Assembly (NCBI GenBank): GCA_965153355.1
Contig: OZ231128.1
Location: 40,734,001-40,798,000, forward strand
Length of the DNA stretch: 64,000 bases
From: Flaccisagitta enflata
Lineage: Eukaryota > Chaetognatha > Sagittoidea > Aphragmophora
Reading direction: 5' to 3'
The position numbers and the translations under genes are program-made. This document shows, piece after piece, positions 38,177 through 51,399 of the stretch. The notes beneath the pieces are model-generated. The model did no database searches, was not told where the DNA came from, and saw only the letters and a list, made by a program, of their open reading frames with translations. Position 1 is the first letter of the stretch, and every line of letters begins with the position of its first letter.

Positions 38177-38644
38177 GTTGTTTCATTTTGTGGCGCCATC
38201 TGACTTTGGTTTGACGCGAAAATTGAAGAGCAGAATTTATTTGGGTCCAAATAGGCGATATGTTTTCTTTTCCGAGCTTTGAAGTGGTAAAAATCCCGCA
38301 CGCGTATGTCCAAATCTTTATCGGTTGACATGCTGGAGGATGTTTTTGTTTTTGTTTTTCTTTCTTTACGATTTTATCATTTCCCTGTAAAATCCTTCAT
38401 GGTATGACTTTACTCTCTTTATCGTACGCAACTTATACAGAGGTTTTCTTGATTTGTTTACTTTTGTTGTGTCCAGGAATTTGGGATATTAATGATTTCT
38501 GAATTTTTTTCAATTTACATTTGATAACGCGCTTCATTTCATTTCATTTTTTCTCAAAACAGTGAAATAAAGATGTTTTTTTTCTTTTGTTTTTAGGTAC
38601 GTCGTGAGTGATGCATTGTTGATCAAATCACGCTCATTCGCGTG

Positions 38645-38648
<4 letters not shown>

Positions 38649-38732
<84 letters not shown>
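38649..38732. repeat. (CT)n microsatellite
   Basis: About 84 bp of CT followed by a short CA run. Confidence 0.97.
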
Positions 38733-38740
<8 letters not shown>

Positions 38741-38859
38741 CACACACACACCATCCAATATTTTTTCCTTTCTCCCTTTCGTCTTCTTTTCATTCCTTCC
38801 TATTCTTCCTTTCTACCTTCACTCATTCTTCACTTAACTCACTCATTTCTTCTTCTTTT

Positions 38860-38875
38860 TTTCCTTCTCTTTCTT

Positions 38876-38917
<42 letters not shown>

Positions 38918-38919
38918 TT

Positions 38920-38983
<64 letters not shown>

Positions 38984-39043
38984 CTTTTTTTCTTTTTCTT
39001 TTTTTCTTTTTTCTTTTTTTTTTTTTCTTTTTTCTTTTTTCTT

Positions 39044-39074
<31 letters not shown>

Positions 39075-39835
39075 TTTTCTTTTTTTTTTTTCTTTTTTTT
39101 CTTTTTTTTCTTTTTTTTTTTTTCTTTTTCTTATTTTTTCTTCTTTTTCTTTTTTTCTTTTCTTTTTTTCTTTTTTTTTCTTTCTTTTTTCCTTTTTTCC
39201 TTTTTTTCTTTTTTTTCCTTTTTTTCTTTTTCTTTTTCTTTATTTTCTTTTTTTTTTTTCTTTTTTCTTTTTTCTTTTTTTCTTTTCTTTTTCTTTTTTC
39301 TTTTTCTTTTTCTTTTTTCTTTTTTCTTTTTTCTTTTTTTTCCTTTTTTCTTCTTTTTTCCTTTTTTTTTTTTTCCTTTTTTCCTTTTTCCTTTTTCCCT
39401 TTTTCCTTTTTCCTTTCTTTTTTTTTTCTTTTTTCTTTTATTTTCTTTTTTCTTTTCTTTTTCTTTTCCTTTTCTTTTTTTTTTCTTTTTTCTTTTTTTT
39501 CTTTTTTTTCTTTTTTTTCTTTTTTTCTTTTTTCTTTTTTCTTTTTCTCTTTTTCTTTTTTTCTTTTTTCTTTTATTTTTTTTCTTTTTTTTTTTTTTTT
39601 TTGTCTTTATCTTTTTATATTTTCTCCTATTTTTCTTTTTTTCCCAGTTTTCCTTTTTTTCCTTTTTCCTTTCTTTTTCTTTTTTCTTTTTCTTTTTCTT
39701 TTTTTCTTTTCTTTTTCTTTTTTTTCTTTTTTCTTTTTTTTTTTTTCTTATTTTCTTTTTCTTTTTTTCTTTTTACTTTTTTTCTTCTGCTTCCTTTTCC
39801 CCTTTTTTCTTTTCCGCTTTTTTCTTTTTCTTTTT
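38860..39835. repeat. Long T-rich (CTTTTT)n tract
   Basis: Nearly 1 kb of T with single C interruptions every 4-8 bases, starting with about 100 bp of almost pure T. It runs straight into a hairpin-family copy at 39,836. Its poly-Phe frame is an artefact. Confidence 0.97.
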
Positions 39836-39900
39836 AAGTGCGTCCTCGCACTTCTATGAGGTTATGTCCATCTGTCGGTTGGTCGGTCTGTCTGTAACGC
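39836..39900 (+). repeat. Hairpin-family copy with variant stem AAGTGCG/CGCACTT
   Basis: The hairpin at 39,836-39,853 has a perfect 7-bp stem with loop TCCT. Then come CTATGAGGTTATGTCC and a GTCGGTTGGTCGGTCTG track. No inner block is seen. Confidence 0.8.
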
Positions 39901-39963
39901 AAACGTTAGAAATGTGCAAAACGGCTGATTCTGACGTATTTCTTCATTCCTTTCACCCCTTAT

Positions 39964-40170
39964 GCATTCATTCATTCATTCATTCATTCATTCATTCATT
40001 CATTCATTCATTCATTCATTTATTCATTCACTCATTTGTTTTTTTATTAAAAACGTTGATTCACAAATTCTTAATCAGGCGAGGCGCACTTATTAGCCAT
40101 AACTTGGCCTTTTTTTTTCTCTTTTTCTCTTTTTCTCTTTTTTCTTTTTCTCTTTTTTTCTTTTTTTTTT

Positions 40171-40213
<43 letters not shown>

Positions 40214-40290
40214 CTTTTTTTTCTTTTTATTCATACTTCATTCTCTTTTCCTTCTTCTTTTCTTTCTTTCTTTTTTCTCCAATTTTTGAC
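39964..40290. repeat. (ATTC)n and T/C-rich microsatellites
   Basis: ATTC tetranucleotides at 39,966-40,020, then T/C-rich sequence with a TTTC run at about 40,170-40,212. Confidence 0.93.
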
Positions 40291-40321
40291 CAATATTTTC
40301 CATACATTCCAACATCTATTT

Positions 40322-40390
40322 AGTTGCGGACTGGCGACTCTTTCAGATGCTTAGTCCGTCGGTCAGTCGGTTCGTCGGTTAGTGACACTC
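40322..40390 (+). repeat. Hairpin-family copy, partly decayed stem
   Basis: AGTTGCGGACTGGCGACT at 40,322-40,339 is followed by CTTTCAGATGCTTAGTCC and a GTCGGTCAGTCGGTTCGTCG track. The stem has one mismatch and one wobble. Confidence 0.65.
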
Positions 40391-40491
40391 GAGTGAAATA
40401 GGCGCAACTGCGCAACAGCCCCCCTCCTCGCGGCTTCCGCGATAATGATTTCAACTCTCCCTCCCTCTCGTACTCCTCTCCTTCCAGTAGT

Positions 40492-41116
<625 letters not shown>

Positions 41117-41119
41117 CGA

Positions 41120-42400
41120 TAATTGGGCGGGGCGGGGATGTAGGGTTAGGAACACAGACGTGCTCGATGACGTATCAATGATAAACATTAAAAACATTTT
41201 GCGAGAGTTGAAAAGAGTTGAAAAGAGGTGGTGCAAAAGTCACTTTTAAGTGGTTCATGAATGTATCGTTCGAGATTTAGCAGTTTCATCCGAATCCGGT
41301 CTTTAACGTGTATAATACGCATCTCCATGGCTAAGTGCGAGTAATCCTGTTACTGTTAGTGTTGGTGTAAGTGTTAGTGTCACAGTCGATCCTATTCGAT
41401 CCTATTCCTATTCCTATTCCTATTCCTATTCATTCGATCCTATACGCTATATGATGAGCTCGTGTTTTTTTTTATTGGCTGTGTCAGACCCTGCCTTCAT
41501 TCAAAATAGAACAATGATGACACCCGCTACAATCCCAATATCCGATCAACAGAACAAAAGAATAATCAAATCGCTGACCGACCGACAATAACCTATAGGA
41601 CTGACGTTAAAAGAAATGAGTGCATTTTACGTGCGTTGAGAAGGTTGTTGTGATGGCCACTTTCCTTTCAACTCAAGCACTATTTTTTAAAGTAAGTTGA
41701 AGGTTTGCAACGTCGTTGTTAGAACCACCCAAATCAAATTCGCCGTCGTCCTTGCATCCTTTCAACTTTTATGCATTTTCAAACAGTTACGTACAGTACG
41801 CTCTTACGCCTTGATTTCGTCCTTGCTCCCCAAAGACCCCTAAGGTTCCATAGACCGACTGTATTTACATTTTGGTCAAAGTGTCACAGAGGTGAACTTT
41901 CATTTGTTCGTACGTCGTTCCGTACGTCCCTTCCATGCTTGCTAGAACTAGGTAAAGACTCAAGCAATCAAATGAGCCCTCAGATACTAGCTCTCAGTGG
42001 CCTCAACGTCAAATGCACCCTCTCGGCGCATCTTGAAATTTTACAGGACGTCAGCCCCTTTGGGGCCGCCGCAAGGCTCTCACAGCATGAACCAGTTTAC
42101 CCATTAGGCTCACCAGGCTTAGGCCTAAGGCCCCGCGGTAAGAGAGCCTGAGAGAGAGTGCACTAGTGAAAGAAAAAAAAGATAAGAGGAAAAAGAGAGA
42201 AAAAAGAGCCTGAAAATAAAAATTGGAAAAAAAAAAAGAAAAAGAAAGAATGACAAAAAGAAAACATGCTTCATCGTCCATAAGGGTTTTTGCATTGGGG
42301 ACATTATATCGATATTCCCAAGATATTCCCTATGTGATATCTCGTTAATTTTCCCAATGCGAAAACCCCTCATATCATTATTGCAATGTCATGTCTTTTT
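41120..42400. other. Unique intergenic sequence with a TATTCC repeat
   Basis: A short TATTCC repeat lies at 41,396-41,430. A 126-codon frame (41,771-42,151) has no recognisable domain. A GGCCTAAGGCCCCGCGGTA block near 42,121 recurs in variant form near 47,440, 60,062 and 60,940, which marks another dispersed repeat. Confidence 0.5.
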
Positions 42401-42640
42401 AGATGCGTCCTCGCATCTCTTTAAGAGGGTGTGTCGGTCGGTCCGTCCATCCAGAACCCATTTTCTGAAAAGTTTCCACACTCCCACACACGCAGAAACC
42501 CCTAAGCATTATTAGATGCGTCCTCGCATCTCTGTTAGAGGGTGTGCAGAAACAACCCCTAAACATTATCAGAGGAATCCTCGCATCTCTGTAAGAGGTT
42601 GTGTCGGTCCATCCATTCGTCCGTTCATCCGTAACCCATT
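42401..42640 (+). repeat. Cluster of three hairpin-family copies with stem AGATGCG/CGCATCT
   Basis: AGATGCGTCCTCGCATCT occurs at 42,401-42,418 and 42,514-42,531, and a mutated copy at 42,571-42,588. Each is followed by CTCT, GAGGGTGTG or GAGGTTGTG, and two of them by GTCGGTCGGTCC or GTCGGTCCATCC. The cluster looks like a tandem duplication of the hairpin end without the inner block. Confidence 0.85.
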
Positions 42641-42751
42641 CTCTGAAAATCAGTCTTCATTCTCCCACATACGCAGCAGCCCTCTTAAAAGTGGAGTAGC
42701 GGGTAGCGCCGCTACTCGGAAGAGCAGGGGATGTGTCGGAAGATTTTGGCA

Positions 42752-42900
42752 GGAGAAGAAGAAGAAGAAGAAGAAGAAGAAGAAGAAGAAGAAGAAGAAG
42801 AAGAAGAAGAAGAAGAAGAAGAGAGAGAGAAAGAAGAAGAAGAAGAAGAGAGAAAGAAGAGAAAAAAAGAAAAAGAAAAAGATGAAGAAAAAAAACAAGG
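42752..42900. repeat. (GAA)n microsatellite
   Basis: About 70 bp of GAA followed by GA/GAAA-rich sequence. Confidence 0.95.
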
Positions 42901-43021
42901 CCAAGTAAGCCAATAATGTGTGGACCGTCAAATGAATGCGTTACCCGACCAACAGACAGACCAACCGACGGACAAAGCCAGTCGCACCTAAAAACAGGAG
43001 GAAAAAAAAGAATTAGACGGA

Positions 43022-43127
<106 letters not shown>

Positions 43128-43516
43128 AAGGGAAGGGGGTGAGTGGGAAGGTTTTGGAAGGGGCAGAGAAGCCTGAGGAGGAAGAAGTAGAATAGGACAA
43201 ATATCAGAAGCAGAAATTGGGGAGAAAACAAAAGAAAAAAAAAAGGAACAGAAGAAAGAAAAAAAGGAAGAGAAAAGGGGAAAAAATGGGCAGAGCTTGA
43301 TCCTTTTGAATATGCAATTGTAGGCATCATGATTTTTTTTTTTTAGACTAGAATTTTTAGTAAGGATTATATTTTTTTTGTTCCAGGCAGTCATTTAAGT
43401 AAGGATAGTTTTCTCCTATGTTTTTGTCAGTCAGTAAAAGCAAAAGATTGGGGTTTCTCTTAAGATTTGGTGTATTTTCACTAATGGAGTTGGATTATTC
43501 ATGTCGGAAGACTTAA

Positions 43517-45117
43517 GGGCTACAATTGCAGGCCCCCGGAAGGGTCATTAAAATATTTAGAGCTTGTTATGTCCTTTTATGGACCTACACACTTTGATCT
43601 ATAAGGAGATTTTCCCACCAACCTCTAATCTTAAGATAGAACTACCCTTGTTCTTGTAAATCAAATTTTATGATAGTTTAAATCATTTTGACTCAACAAA
43701 TTCATCCAGAATAATTTGGTTTGTGTTTTGGGGAGGTCTCAGTTCCTATCATTGTGTGCCAATAGCGCCGACCTTGAAACACGAAAAAATTGTTTGTTAT
43801 TTCATTTCATGACATAGTGATGAGGCGGTGACCAAGCACTAGGCCACTATGATTTTCATTGACATGATGAGAAATCGCTCTCTGAATTCTGCTAAGATCA
43901 TCCAATACCGAATTGGTGCTACTTTACTTTTTTTCACACTTGATCTTTTTTTTCCTCCATTTTTAATTTGAAACTAAAAATGAAGGAAAAATGACAAAAA
44001 CGATCACATTATGCATGACTACGATGCTGACAATCAAAATTGACAACGACGACAAGATGATGACTACAACGAAAAGATGATGACTACGACAACATCAGCA
44101 AAGACAATAATTCTAACGACAACAACAACAACAACAACTTGAGGTACATCTATCATAATTTCAATCAGTAACTGCCCAAACTCGTTGTAGATGGACGCCA
44201 CAAGGCCCCTAGGTAGGCCTTGATCTACAGCTTGGAATTTCTAAGGCTGAAAGCGGATCTCGCTTTGAAAAAAACTCGCCCCCTGAAGTGTTGACTGTTG
44301 TTACAGGCTCTATACGCCACCGATCTGGGCATTCTTGGTCTTGTTCGACGGAGATTTGATTTCTCTCACCGTCGGCTTTAACTAAACATTATTATTTTCT
44401 TCTTAGGGGCCCCTAAGGGCCCCCAAAAAACCCTTATTGAGAATTTTTTTTTTGAAAAAAAAAGTGGGGTGCAATCGATAGGAAATTGTTTGATTTGCCT
44501 AGATCCAAAATCTTGTATTTTCACTTTTTTCAAAAAACTTTGAAATTTTTATGTCGCGCGTCAGGGACTTAAAAAAAAAATCACCAAATATTTTTTTTAA
44601 AAATGGTTTTCGAAAGTGGGGTGCAATCAATAGGAAATTGTTTGATTTGCCTAGATCCAAAATCCTGCATTTTCATTTTTTTTTTCAGAAAACTTAAAAA
44701 AATTTTTTTTCGCGCGTCAGGGACTACGAAAAAAAGTCACAAAATATTTTTTTGAAAAATGGTTCTCAAAAGTGGGGTGCAATTGATAGGAAATTGTTTT
44801 ATTCGCCTAGATCCAAAACCTGTAAAATTGTTTTTTTTTCAAACAAACTAAAAATTTGATTGGGGGCAAGTTCAAAAAAAAGAACGTCGGTTTTCTCTTT
44901 TACTTTTAAAGTATGAAAAAGGCCGTAACTTCTAAACTATTGATGCGATTGTCCTGAAATTTGAAATACTAGCTGACGTCATGCTTCTCGATGTACGAGC
45001 TAAAAATCTCAATTGTGAACCGTCGTTAAGTTGGGCGCACTTCTTTGCCTACCCTAGGAGGACGTAACAAGCTCTAAATATTTCAATGACCCTTCCGGGG
45101 GCCTGACATTGTAGCCC
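43517..45117. mobile_element. 1.6-kb element with ~58-bp inverted ends between TTAA sites
   Basis: Left arm from GGGCTACAATTGCAGGCCCC and right arm ending GGGGGCCTGACATTGTAGCCC are inverted repeats over about 58 bp with few mismatches. Both are flanked by TTAA (43,513-43,516 and 45,118-45,121). A TTAA target is known for piggyBac and Kolobok transposons. No transposase frame is left, so this is non-autonomous or decayed. Inside are a CAA run (about 44,121-44,138) and a three-copy repeat of about 155 bp (GTGGGGTGCAATCGATAGGA near 44,464, 44,618 and 44,773). Confidence 0.75.
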
Positions 45118-45198
45118 TTAAAAGGGCAAAATCTTGCTACTCAGAAGGAAAACATTTTTAAGAGGGCTGATACGCAGTAACCACGCCTAACCAATATA

Positions 45199-45216
45199 AG
45201 ATGCGTCTTCGTATCT
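45199..45216 (+). repeat. Isolated hairpin-family stem-loop
   Basis: AGATGCGTCTTCGTATCT has stem AGATGCG/CGTATCT with one G-T wobble, followed by CTTGAGCAG. No tetranucleotide track is attached. Confidence 0.55.
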
Positions 45217-45436
45217 CTTGAGCAGTGAACAATATTTTCTTTTGATTTTGTTCTAGCCCATATTTCAATTTTTCTCTCATTTCATTCCATGACCGCTTTT
45301 CTGTAACTAATTCATAAGTTTTGCTTACAAATTGTAGAGTTTGGAGTTTCAAACAAAATCATCTAGTGGCATATAACGGAAGTATAATTGAGATTATATG
45401 CATAGTAGGTTGCGTATAAGTGGAGTTTTTAGCCTA

Positions 45437-45775
45437 AACAAGCCCAAGAGGGCAACAGTCGCGTGCGTCTGGAAATGACAAACAAAATGTTAAGAAATGT
45501 TAAGAAATGTTAAAAAATGTTATAAGATGTTAAAAAATGTTAAAAAATGTTAAAAAATGTTAAAAATTGTTAAAAAGGTTAAAAATGTTAAAATGCCAAA
45601 AATGTCAGAAAATGTTAAAAAATGTTAAAAAATGTTAAAAACTTTTAAAAAATGCTAAAAAATGTTAAGAAATGTTAAAAAACGTCAAAAATTTAAAACG
45701 TTACGGGACAGACGGACGGACGGACCGACGGACCGACCGACAGACCAAGGTGTAGAGTCGCGTGCACGCGACTAA
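45437..45775 (-). repeat. Hairpin-family copy containing an expanded GTTAAAAAAT array
   Basis: It starts AACAAGCCC and CAGTCGCGTGCG and ends with a GACGGACCGACGGACCGACC track, CCAAGGTGTAG and hairpin AGTCGCGTGCACGCGACT (45,756-45,773). Its middle (45,486-45,700) is about 20 units of roughly 10 bp reading GTTAAAAAAT. Confidence 0.8.
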
Positions 45776-45794
45776 AAACGCTTTTTAACGTTTT

Positions 45795-45862
45795 TTCTAT
45801 AGTATTACATTTCTATTCTATAGTATTACATTCTATAGTATTACATTCTATAGTATTACATT
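45795..45862. repeat. Short tandem repeat TTCTATAGTATTACAT
   Basis: Four imperfect copies of a 16-bp unit. Confidence 0.85.
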
Positions 45863-46104
45863 TGCTACTATTTTCAAGATAAAACGAGTTTCCCAGTGCC
45901 TGTGATGCATCCTTAGGAAAATCTTTAGGAAAATCTTTAGGAAAATACTTGAGCAAAGCATGGTGGTGTTTTTTTTATTCAAATGTTCTCATTTGCTTTT
46001 CGTCCATATTATAAAACAAAATAGAAGTTTTGTTACTATTTTCTAGTTATGGATTAAGATTATTAAGAGCATGGCCATCGACGTGCTATCCCTGTTTTGT
46101 TACA

Positions 46105-46121
46105 GGGAAAGAGAGAGAAAA

Positions 46122-46188
<67 letters not shown>

Positions 46189-46319
46189 CATACAGACCCA
46201 AACCAAGATCGAGACTTGAACAGAATAAAGGACGATAAATGAAAAAAATGATTAGCCATTTGATTTTTTCTTGCCACTCAGTCTCATCTATGGGTCCTGT
46301 GATAATCTTTCTTTGTTGT

Positions 46320-46402
<83 letters not shown>

Positions 46403-46498
46403 ACGATCGATTTGGTCATCACTTCATGTACCCAGACGATCGATCTAACCAAAACATATGGTCCACAAAAATCGGAAATGGCATTATTGCAGGTGCAA

Positions 46499-46583
<85 letters not shown>
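46105..46583. repeat. Three (GA)n blocks
   Basis: GA runs at about 46,122-46,183, 46,321-46,401 and 46,501-46,583, separated by unique sequence of about 100-140 bp. Confidence 0.97.
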
Positions 46584-46587
<4 letters not shown>

Positions 46588-46589
46588 GA

Positions 46590-48250
46590 CAAGAAGAACT
46601 TGGTTCTGGACTCAATTCAGCATTTCTTTTGGGATGATACAATCTTGATTTAAGCATGAGGGAGAATCATTGAGCATTCATTTTAGTTTGTTTTATCAAA
46701 ACATATCAATGGGTGAAATATATAAAACTATGAAATATAATAAATGAGATAATTACAAAGAATTTGATTAATAAAATATGAGTAAAAAACATTAAATATA
46801 AATGAAAAAGATGGAAAAAGTGACAACAGAATTATTCTAAGTATGGAACATTGAAGAAAAAACTAAAAAATAATGAATATAAAGATGAAGAAAAAACAAA
46901 ACAAAAAAAGAAATAAAAAATGAAAAATCAAAAATAAATAGTGAAAATAAAAAAAATGAAAAGTGTTAAGTGTAAAGTGTGAAGTGTAGTGAAAAATGAA
47001 AAAAGTGAATCATGAAATATGAAAACTGATGAAAATAACAAAAATAAATAGAAATTAGAAATAAAGACAATCTTTTGATGCTAACAAAAAAATTCTGGAA
47101 ATTTTTACTAAATTTTCAACATGATCACAGAAAATCCACTATCAATTCCCTAAATCTTACTACTTCTTCATTGCTAAGTGCAAAACCTGAAAAACACCAA
47201 TGGGAAACTCATTTTAGCGCCAAATACGTTTTTGCGTCTCATCTGCCAATTCCGGTAAAGGTGACGTATAAAAAAGCGTATAGGTAAACTCTACTTACAA
47301 TTTCTAGGTTTCTTTTATTTTTTTTGATTGAAAAGACTCAAGTAGTTCCCATATGTTGCTTTGACCAAATATGCAAATGACCTCATACTATGCGTTCACT
47401 TTTATGTATGGAACGTATGTTTGAAAGCGGGGAGCTAGGGGGCCCCGCGGTACAAGTCAAGCCTAGAGCCCTGCGTTTGCTTGAACCGGCTCAGCTCACA
47501 CCATTTTTATAGCTGATCTCTCCATGCAGGACGTCGAGTACCGCTGACCACGTGCGATCCATGAATGACTTGTTAGTAAATATCAATATCTTATGTTATC
47601 TTGGATGATTTATTCACTTTTCTTTTCTTTTTGAGGTTCAGTGAGCAATTTTGGTCACCTTTCCCTCTTTTCTAAAAGATAGAATCTCTCTCTGAAACGT
47701 TCTCACATGAACTGTTTTGACCCAACGACCAACCTGGCAATCCCACGATGCGCTAGATGTGGCGCAAAATGACCATGAAACATAATGAGATACAGTACAG
47801 TTCCTTTTTTTCTTAATGCGTTTGAGTTATAACATTTGTCAAATACGACTTCTACTTTGCGTGAGCTCCCTTGACACCAGCTTCAGCTTTCATGCCCCTC
47901 GGTATGCTTTTGTTTTGTAAAGCAATTGAAGGTAAGATGGTGTGGTGTCCTTCCATACATTCAGAGCGATATTTTTCAGCCCGTCCCTCGACACGGCGAG
48001 TTCTCAATTCTGCGGCTTCTTAATTTGACTTTACGCGCTATACGACCATCAAATCTGTTTAAGGTCTGAACAGTTTCCAGGCCAACCTGGAAGCAACTTG
48101 ACACCATGATGTTGTGACGGCGCAGTGCGCCAAAGCACCACTCAGCATCAACTAGCGACTGATGTCTTTCACGATTTCTTAAACCCTAAAATGCAATTTT
48201 TCGCAATTTTCTATTTGCAGTAGCAACGTTGTTTTGCATGTCATTTCTAA
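46590..48250. other. AT-rich then unique sequence, no gene recognised
   Basis: 46,700-47,060 is very A-rich with GAAAAATGAAAA-like phrases. 47,300-48,250 is unique. A GGGGGCCCCGCGGTACAAG block at about 47,439 matches the repeat noted at 42,121 and 60,940. Confidence 0.5.
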
Positions 48251-48254
48251 ATGA

Positions 48255-48370
48255 AACAAGGCCGGGTACACGGCCAGTACCAGTCGCGGACGGGTGGGCA
48301 GGGGCGTTTTCCACACTTTCCAACTTGATGACCCCGGACGGACCGACGGGCCGACGGACAAAGCCTCTTA
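48255..48370 (-). repeat. Hairpin-family dispersed repeat, hairpin decayed
   Basis: AACAAGGCCGGGTACACGGC, then GTCGCGGACGGGTGGGCAGG, a GGACGGACCGACGGGCCGAC track and GGACAAAGCCTCTTATA. The expected terminal stem is lost. Confidence 0.75.
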
Positions 48371-49148
48371 TACTATAAGTTTACTTAAGTTTTCCTAGAA
48401 GATATTCCCCGCGTACCGTACAACCTTAGCCTTCGTTTACATACATTTATCTTGTGGTATATATTTGAATAAGTAAACATTATATAAAAGAAATTTTAAA
48501 AACATCGTCAAGACTCACAAGGAAAAGCTCTACTAGAAATAGGGAAATATGCTATAGTCATAAAAAAATGATTACAACAATATACAAGAGTTTAAAGAGC
48601 TTTTTTATTAGAAAGGGCTTTTTTCCTTGAAAAAATGACTATGCTCATACTAGAGCTATGCCTTTGGTTTTGAAACAAAAATATCTGATGCTTCATCGAG
48701 CAAAATTTTGATTTTTTCCGATGCTAAAAAAACATTTTGAATAATAGGTAAAATATTAAAAGTTCTGTGAGGCCACTTTCGACGATGAGAAAATCGCTTA
48801 AAATGGATACACATGTTCTCATAATATATCTTTGTAAAATATCAAACGCTCAGCCCCCTGATTGCCGTCGCATAGCGTCGCAATCCCGTTGAGTATGATG
48901 CTATCTTTCATATAAAAACTTAGAACAATGCGGTTTGCGCCATTTGATTGGAAATTCAATGAAGTTTCCAGACGTTACCAATCTTAATTTTAAATCATTT
49001 CTTCGGTAGAAATGTCCACCGTTGTATCGTCTCGCTAGCGTGCGACTAATACTTCAAACTGAGAGGCACCAGTTTTTGGCACCATCCGCCAGACGTAAGT
49101 TTATAAAGGTAGAATAATGTTGCTTACTCTGATAGTTTTTGGGCCTTT

Positions 49149-49150
<2 letters not shown>
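48371..49150. other. Unique AT-rich sequence
   Basis: No coding potential, splice context or repeat family recognised. Confidence 0.5.
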
Positions 49151-49151
<1 letters not shown>

Positions 49152-49233
<82 letters not shown>

Positions 49234-49260
49234 GTGTAAGTGTGTGTGTGTGTGTGTGAG
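49152..49260. repeat. (TG)n microsatellite
   Basis: About 105 bp of TG with two AAG interruptions near the right end. Confidence 0.97.
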
Positions 49261-49679
49261 ACTTTGCGATAAAAAAAGATAGAAAAAAATTGAAAAAGTA
49301 TACTTCATCCTAACACTGACCATCTAACAGTAACGCCTAAGCGACTATTAACTATTGTCTACCAGTCATTCATGCGTCACTTGGCGAGGAAAGATCCATG
49401 CTCGAATCGCCTTCTATTGGGAGATGAGGCGCACAGTGAATCAGTTCCACGAGTCCGTCCACCAGTTTCGCACACTTGACGTCCACGGCGCTGCAGGTCA
49501 AACCAGTGGCCGAGCATTAGGAAAATATGATCTACAGTCCGGTCATGTGACGACCTCGGGGGAGACTCAAATCTAAAAAAGATGAATTACGAAAGTGAGG
49601 ATGACCTTTGAGGAAGGACTTTCTTTCTGTTCCTCTTGAATATGAATTCGCAGAGGGAAGAAAATGTTAGGTGGTATAA

Positions 49680-49945
<266 letters not shown>

Positions 49946-50059
49946 GAGCAGTGTAGTTTTCGTCATTACTAATCATCTTTTTTGAAAAAAAGCGCACTTT
50001 TACTCCGTCTGCTCTCCATTTCATCTAGGCCCCGACCGAGCACATTTCTAGATCAAACA

Positions 50060-50960
50060 GGTCCAGATTGATCAAAGACAAAGGCACATTTGCCCCTGTC
50101 AAATTTTGCGGGCTCGGCAATTTAAGAAGCCCCAGAGCTGGAAGCCCCGAGTGAACGTGAGAAGCCCCAAGTGGATGTGAGAAGCCCTAGGATTTAAGAA
50201 GCACTTCCAACTATTGTATTTAGGGGGCTTCTCATATCCTCTGAGAGCTTCTCATATCCAATAAAGGCTTCTAACTATGGGGCTTCTCACAGTAAATAAG
50301 ACTGGGTTTGGCAATATAAGAAGCCTCTATATCGGAAGCTTAAAGTGAATGTAAGAAGCCCTCTTGATATAAGAAGCCCTCAGTGAACGCAAGATGCACC
50401 GGATTTTCAAGCGTTCAACCGGTGATTTTAACTCAGGATAAATTGATGAATTATCTCATAAAGTAGAAAACTTAGTAATAGCCAAGAGCATAAGTTCTGT
50501 TAATGAGGCCAATTACATGGCTTCCTCAATTGAGTTTGGGTAAGCAAGATCATTATTTAAAGCCGCTAAACAATTTGGGCAGAAGCAATAAGGTAAAACA
50601 TTATGAATTAAAAAATAAATTGACGAATAAATGGACTGACTAATAGCCGGATGGACGAAGCGAGGTGTAGAGTTGCGTAGTACGCAACTTAAAATATATT
50701 GTGTGGAGTATTTTCATTTTGTTTACATACTATTTTTTAAGCATATTAGTTACAAAAACAATGAAATGTTTATTTTTTACTATTTTGATTGATAGGATAA
50801 TTTGGCCAATTGGGGTTGAAGAAAAAAGATTAAGTGCATATCAAAATTGAAAAAATTAAAAAAAAAAAGCTTATTTTGAAAAGGGGCTTCTTATATCTAC
50901 TTGGGGCTTCTCACATCCTCTCGGGGCTTCTGCGCCAGGGCTTCTTACGGATTTTTCCCA
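50060..50960. repeat. Inverted AGAAGCCCC repeat blocks around a nested hairpin-family copy
   Basis: AGAAGCCCC-type units with TATAAG or GTGAG spacers fill 50,112-50,400, partly switching to the complement. The complementary GGGGCTTCT units at 50,881-50,948 mirror them. The outer edges (CAAATTTTGCGGGC and CCAATTTTGCGCTG) are also roughly inverted, which suggests an old element with long inverted ends. Confidence 0.65.
50505..50690 (-). repeat. Hairpin-family copy with stem AGTTGCG/CGCAACT
   Basis: A diverged body (GAGGCCAATTACATGGC, then AAACAATTTGGGCAGAAGC) ends with GGATGGACGAAGCGAGGTGT and the hairpin at 50,671-50,689. The stem keeps all 7 pairs although the fourth base and its partner both differ from the commonest stem. 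Confidence 0.8.
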
Positions 50961-51285
50961 ATTTTGCGCTGTTACACTTTTATTCTTTTTTATGCCATAG
51001 ATCGTCACGACGCTGCGTCGCACTTTGTTACTTCTGTCAAAAATTGAATGTTACGTCCATTTGAGTCGGAAGAGTATTTCCTATACTGCATTGATCATCA
51101 CCATGCTTTCAATTGTCCGACTAAAATTAATGGTCGCGCAGGGAACACGTGAACAAACTATTGGCCGAAATATTAGCACCAATGACATTATTGAAGAGAA
51201 CTAGTTATTTATTGATTGTGTTGGGGAAAGATGGTTCAACCATGACATAGAAGACCTGGGTGCCGTAGGGTGAAGTGAGCCTAAA

Positions 51286-51399
51286 ATGATCAACTTTACT
51301 GGATTGGGTTTGGCGGGAATGAGTTTTACCGATCAGCCACCCTTAACCCAAGCATGTTTCCGCAACAATCCTGACGAAATTCGCTCTCTTATCTTCAAA
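51286..51399 (+). CDS. ANKRD28-like: ANKRD28-like exon 1 (start exon)
   Basis: Codons 1-38, donor GTGAGT, phase 0. Two in-frame ATGs are possible: 51,286 and 51,319. The second gives [14 protein letters not shown], which aligns with the MAFLKLRDQPSL start of vertebrate ANKRD28 and has G at -3, so it may be the true start. The exon ends in IRSLIFK, just before the first repeat. Confidence 0.88.

Noticed and set aside
38642-39859. 405-codon Phe-rich frame
   Set aside because: It is the translation of the CTTTTT tract.
41771-42151. 126-codon plus-strand frame
   Set aside because: No recognisable domain. Its 3' part lies in a dispersed GGGGCCGCC/GGCCCCGCGGTA repeat block, and there is no splice or start support.
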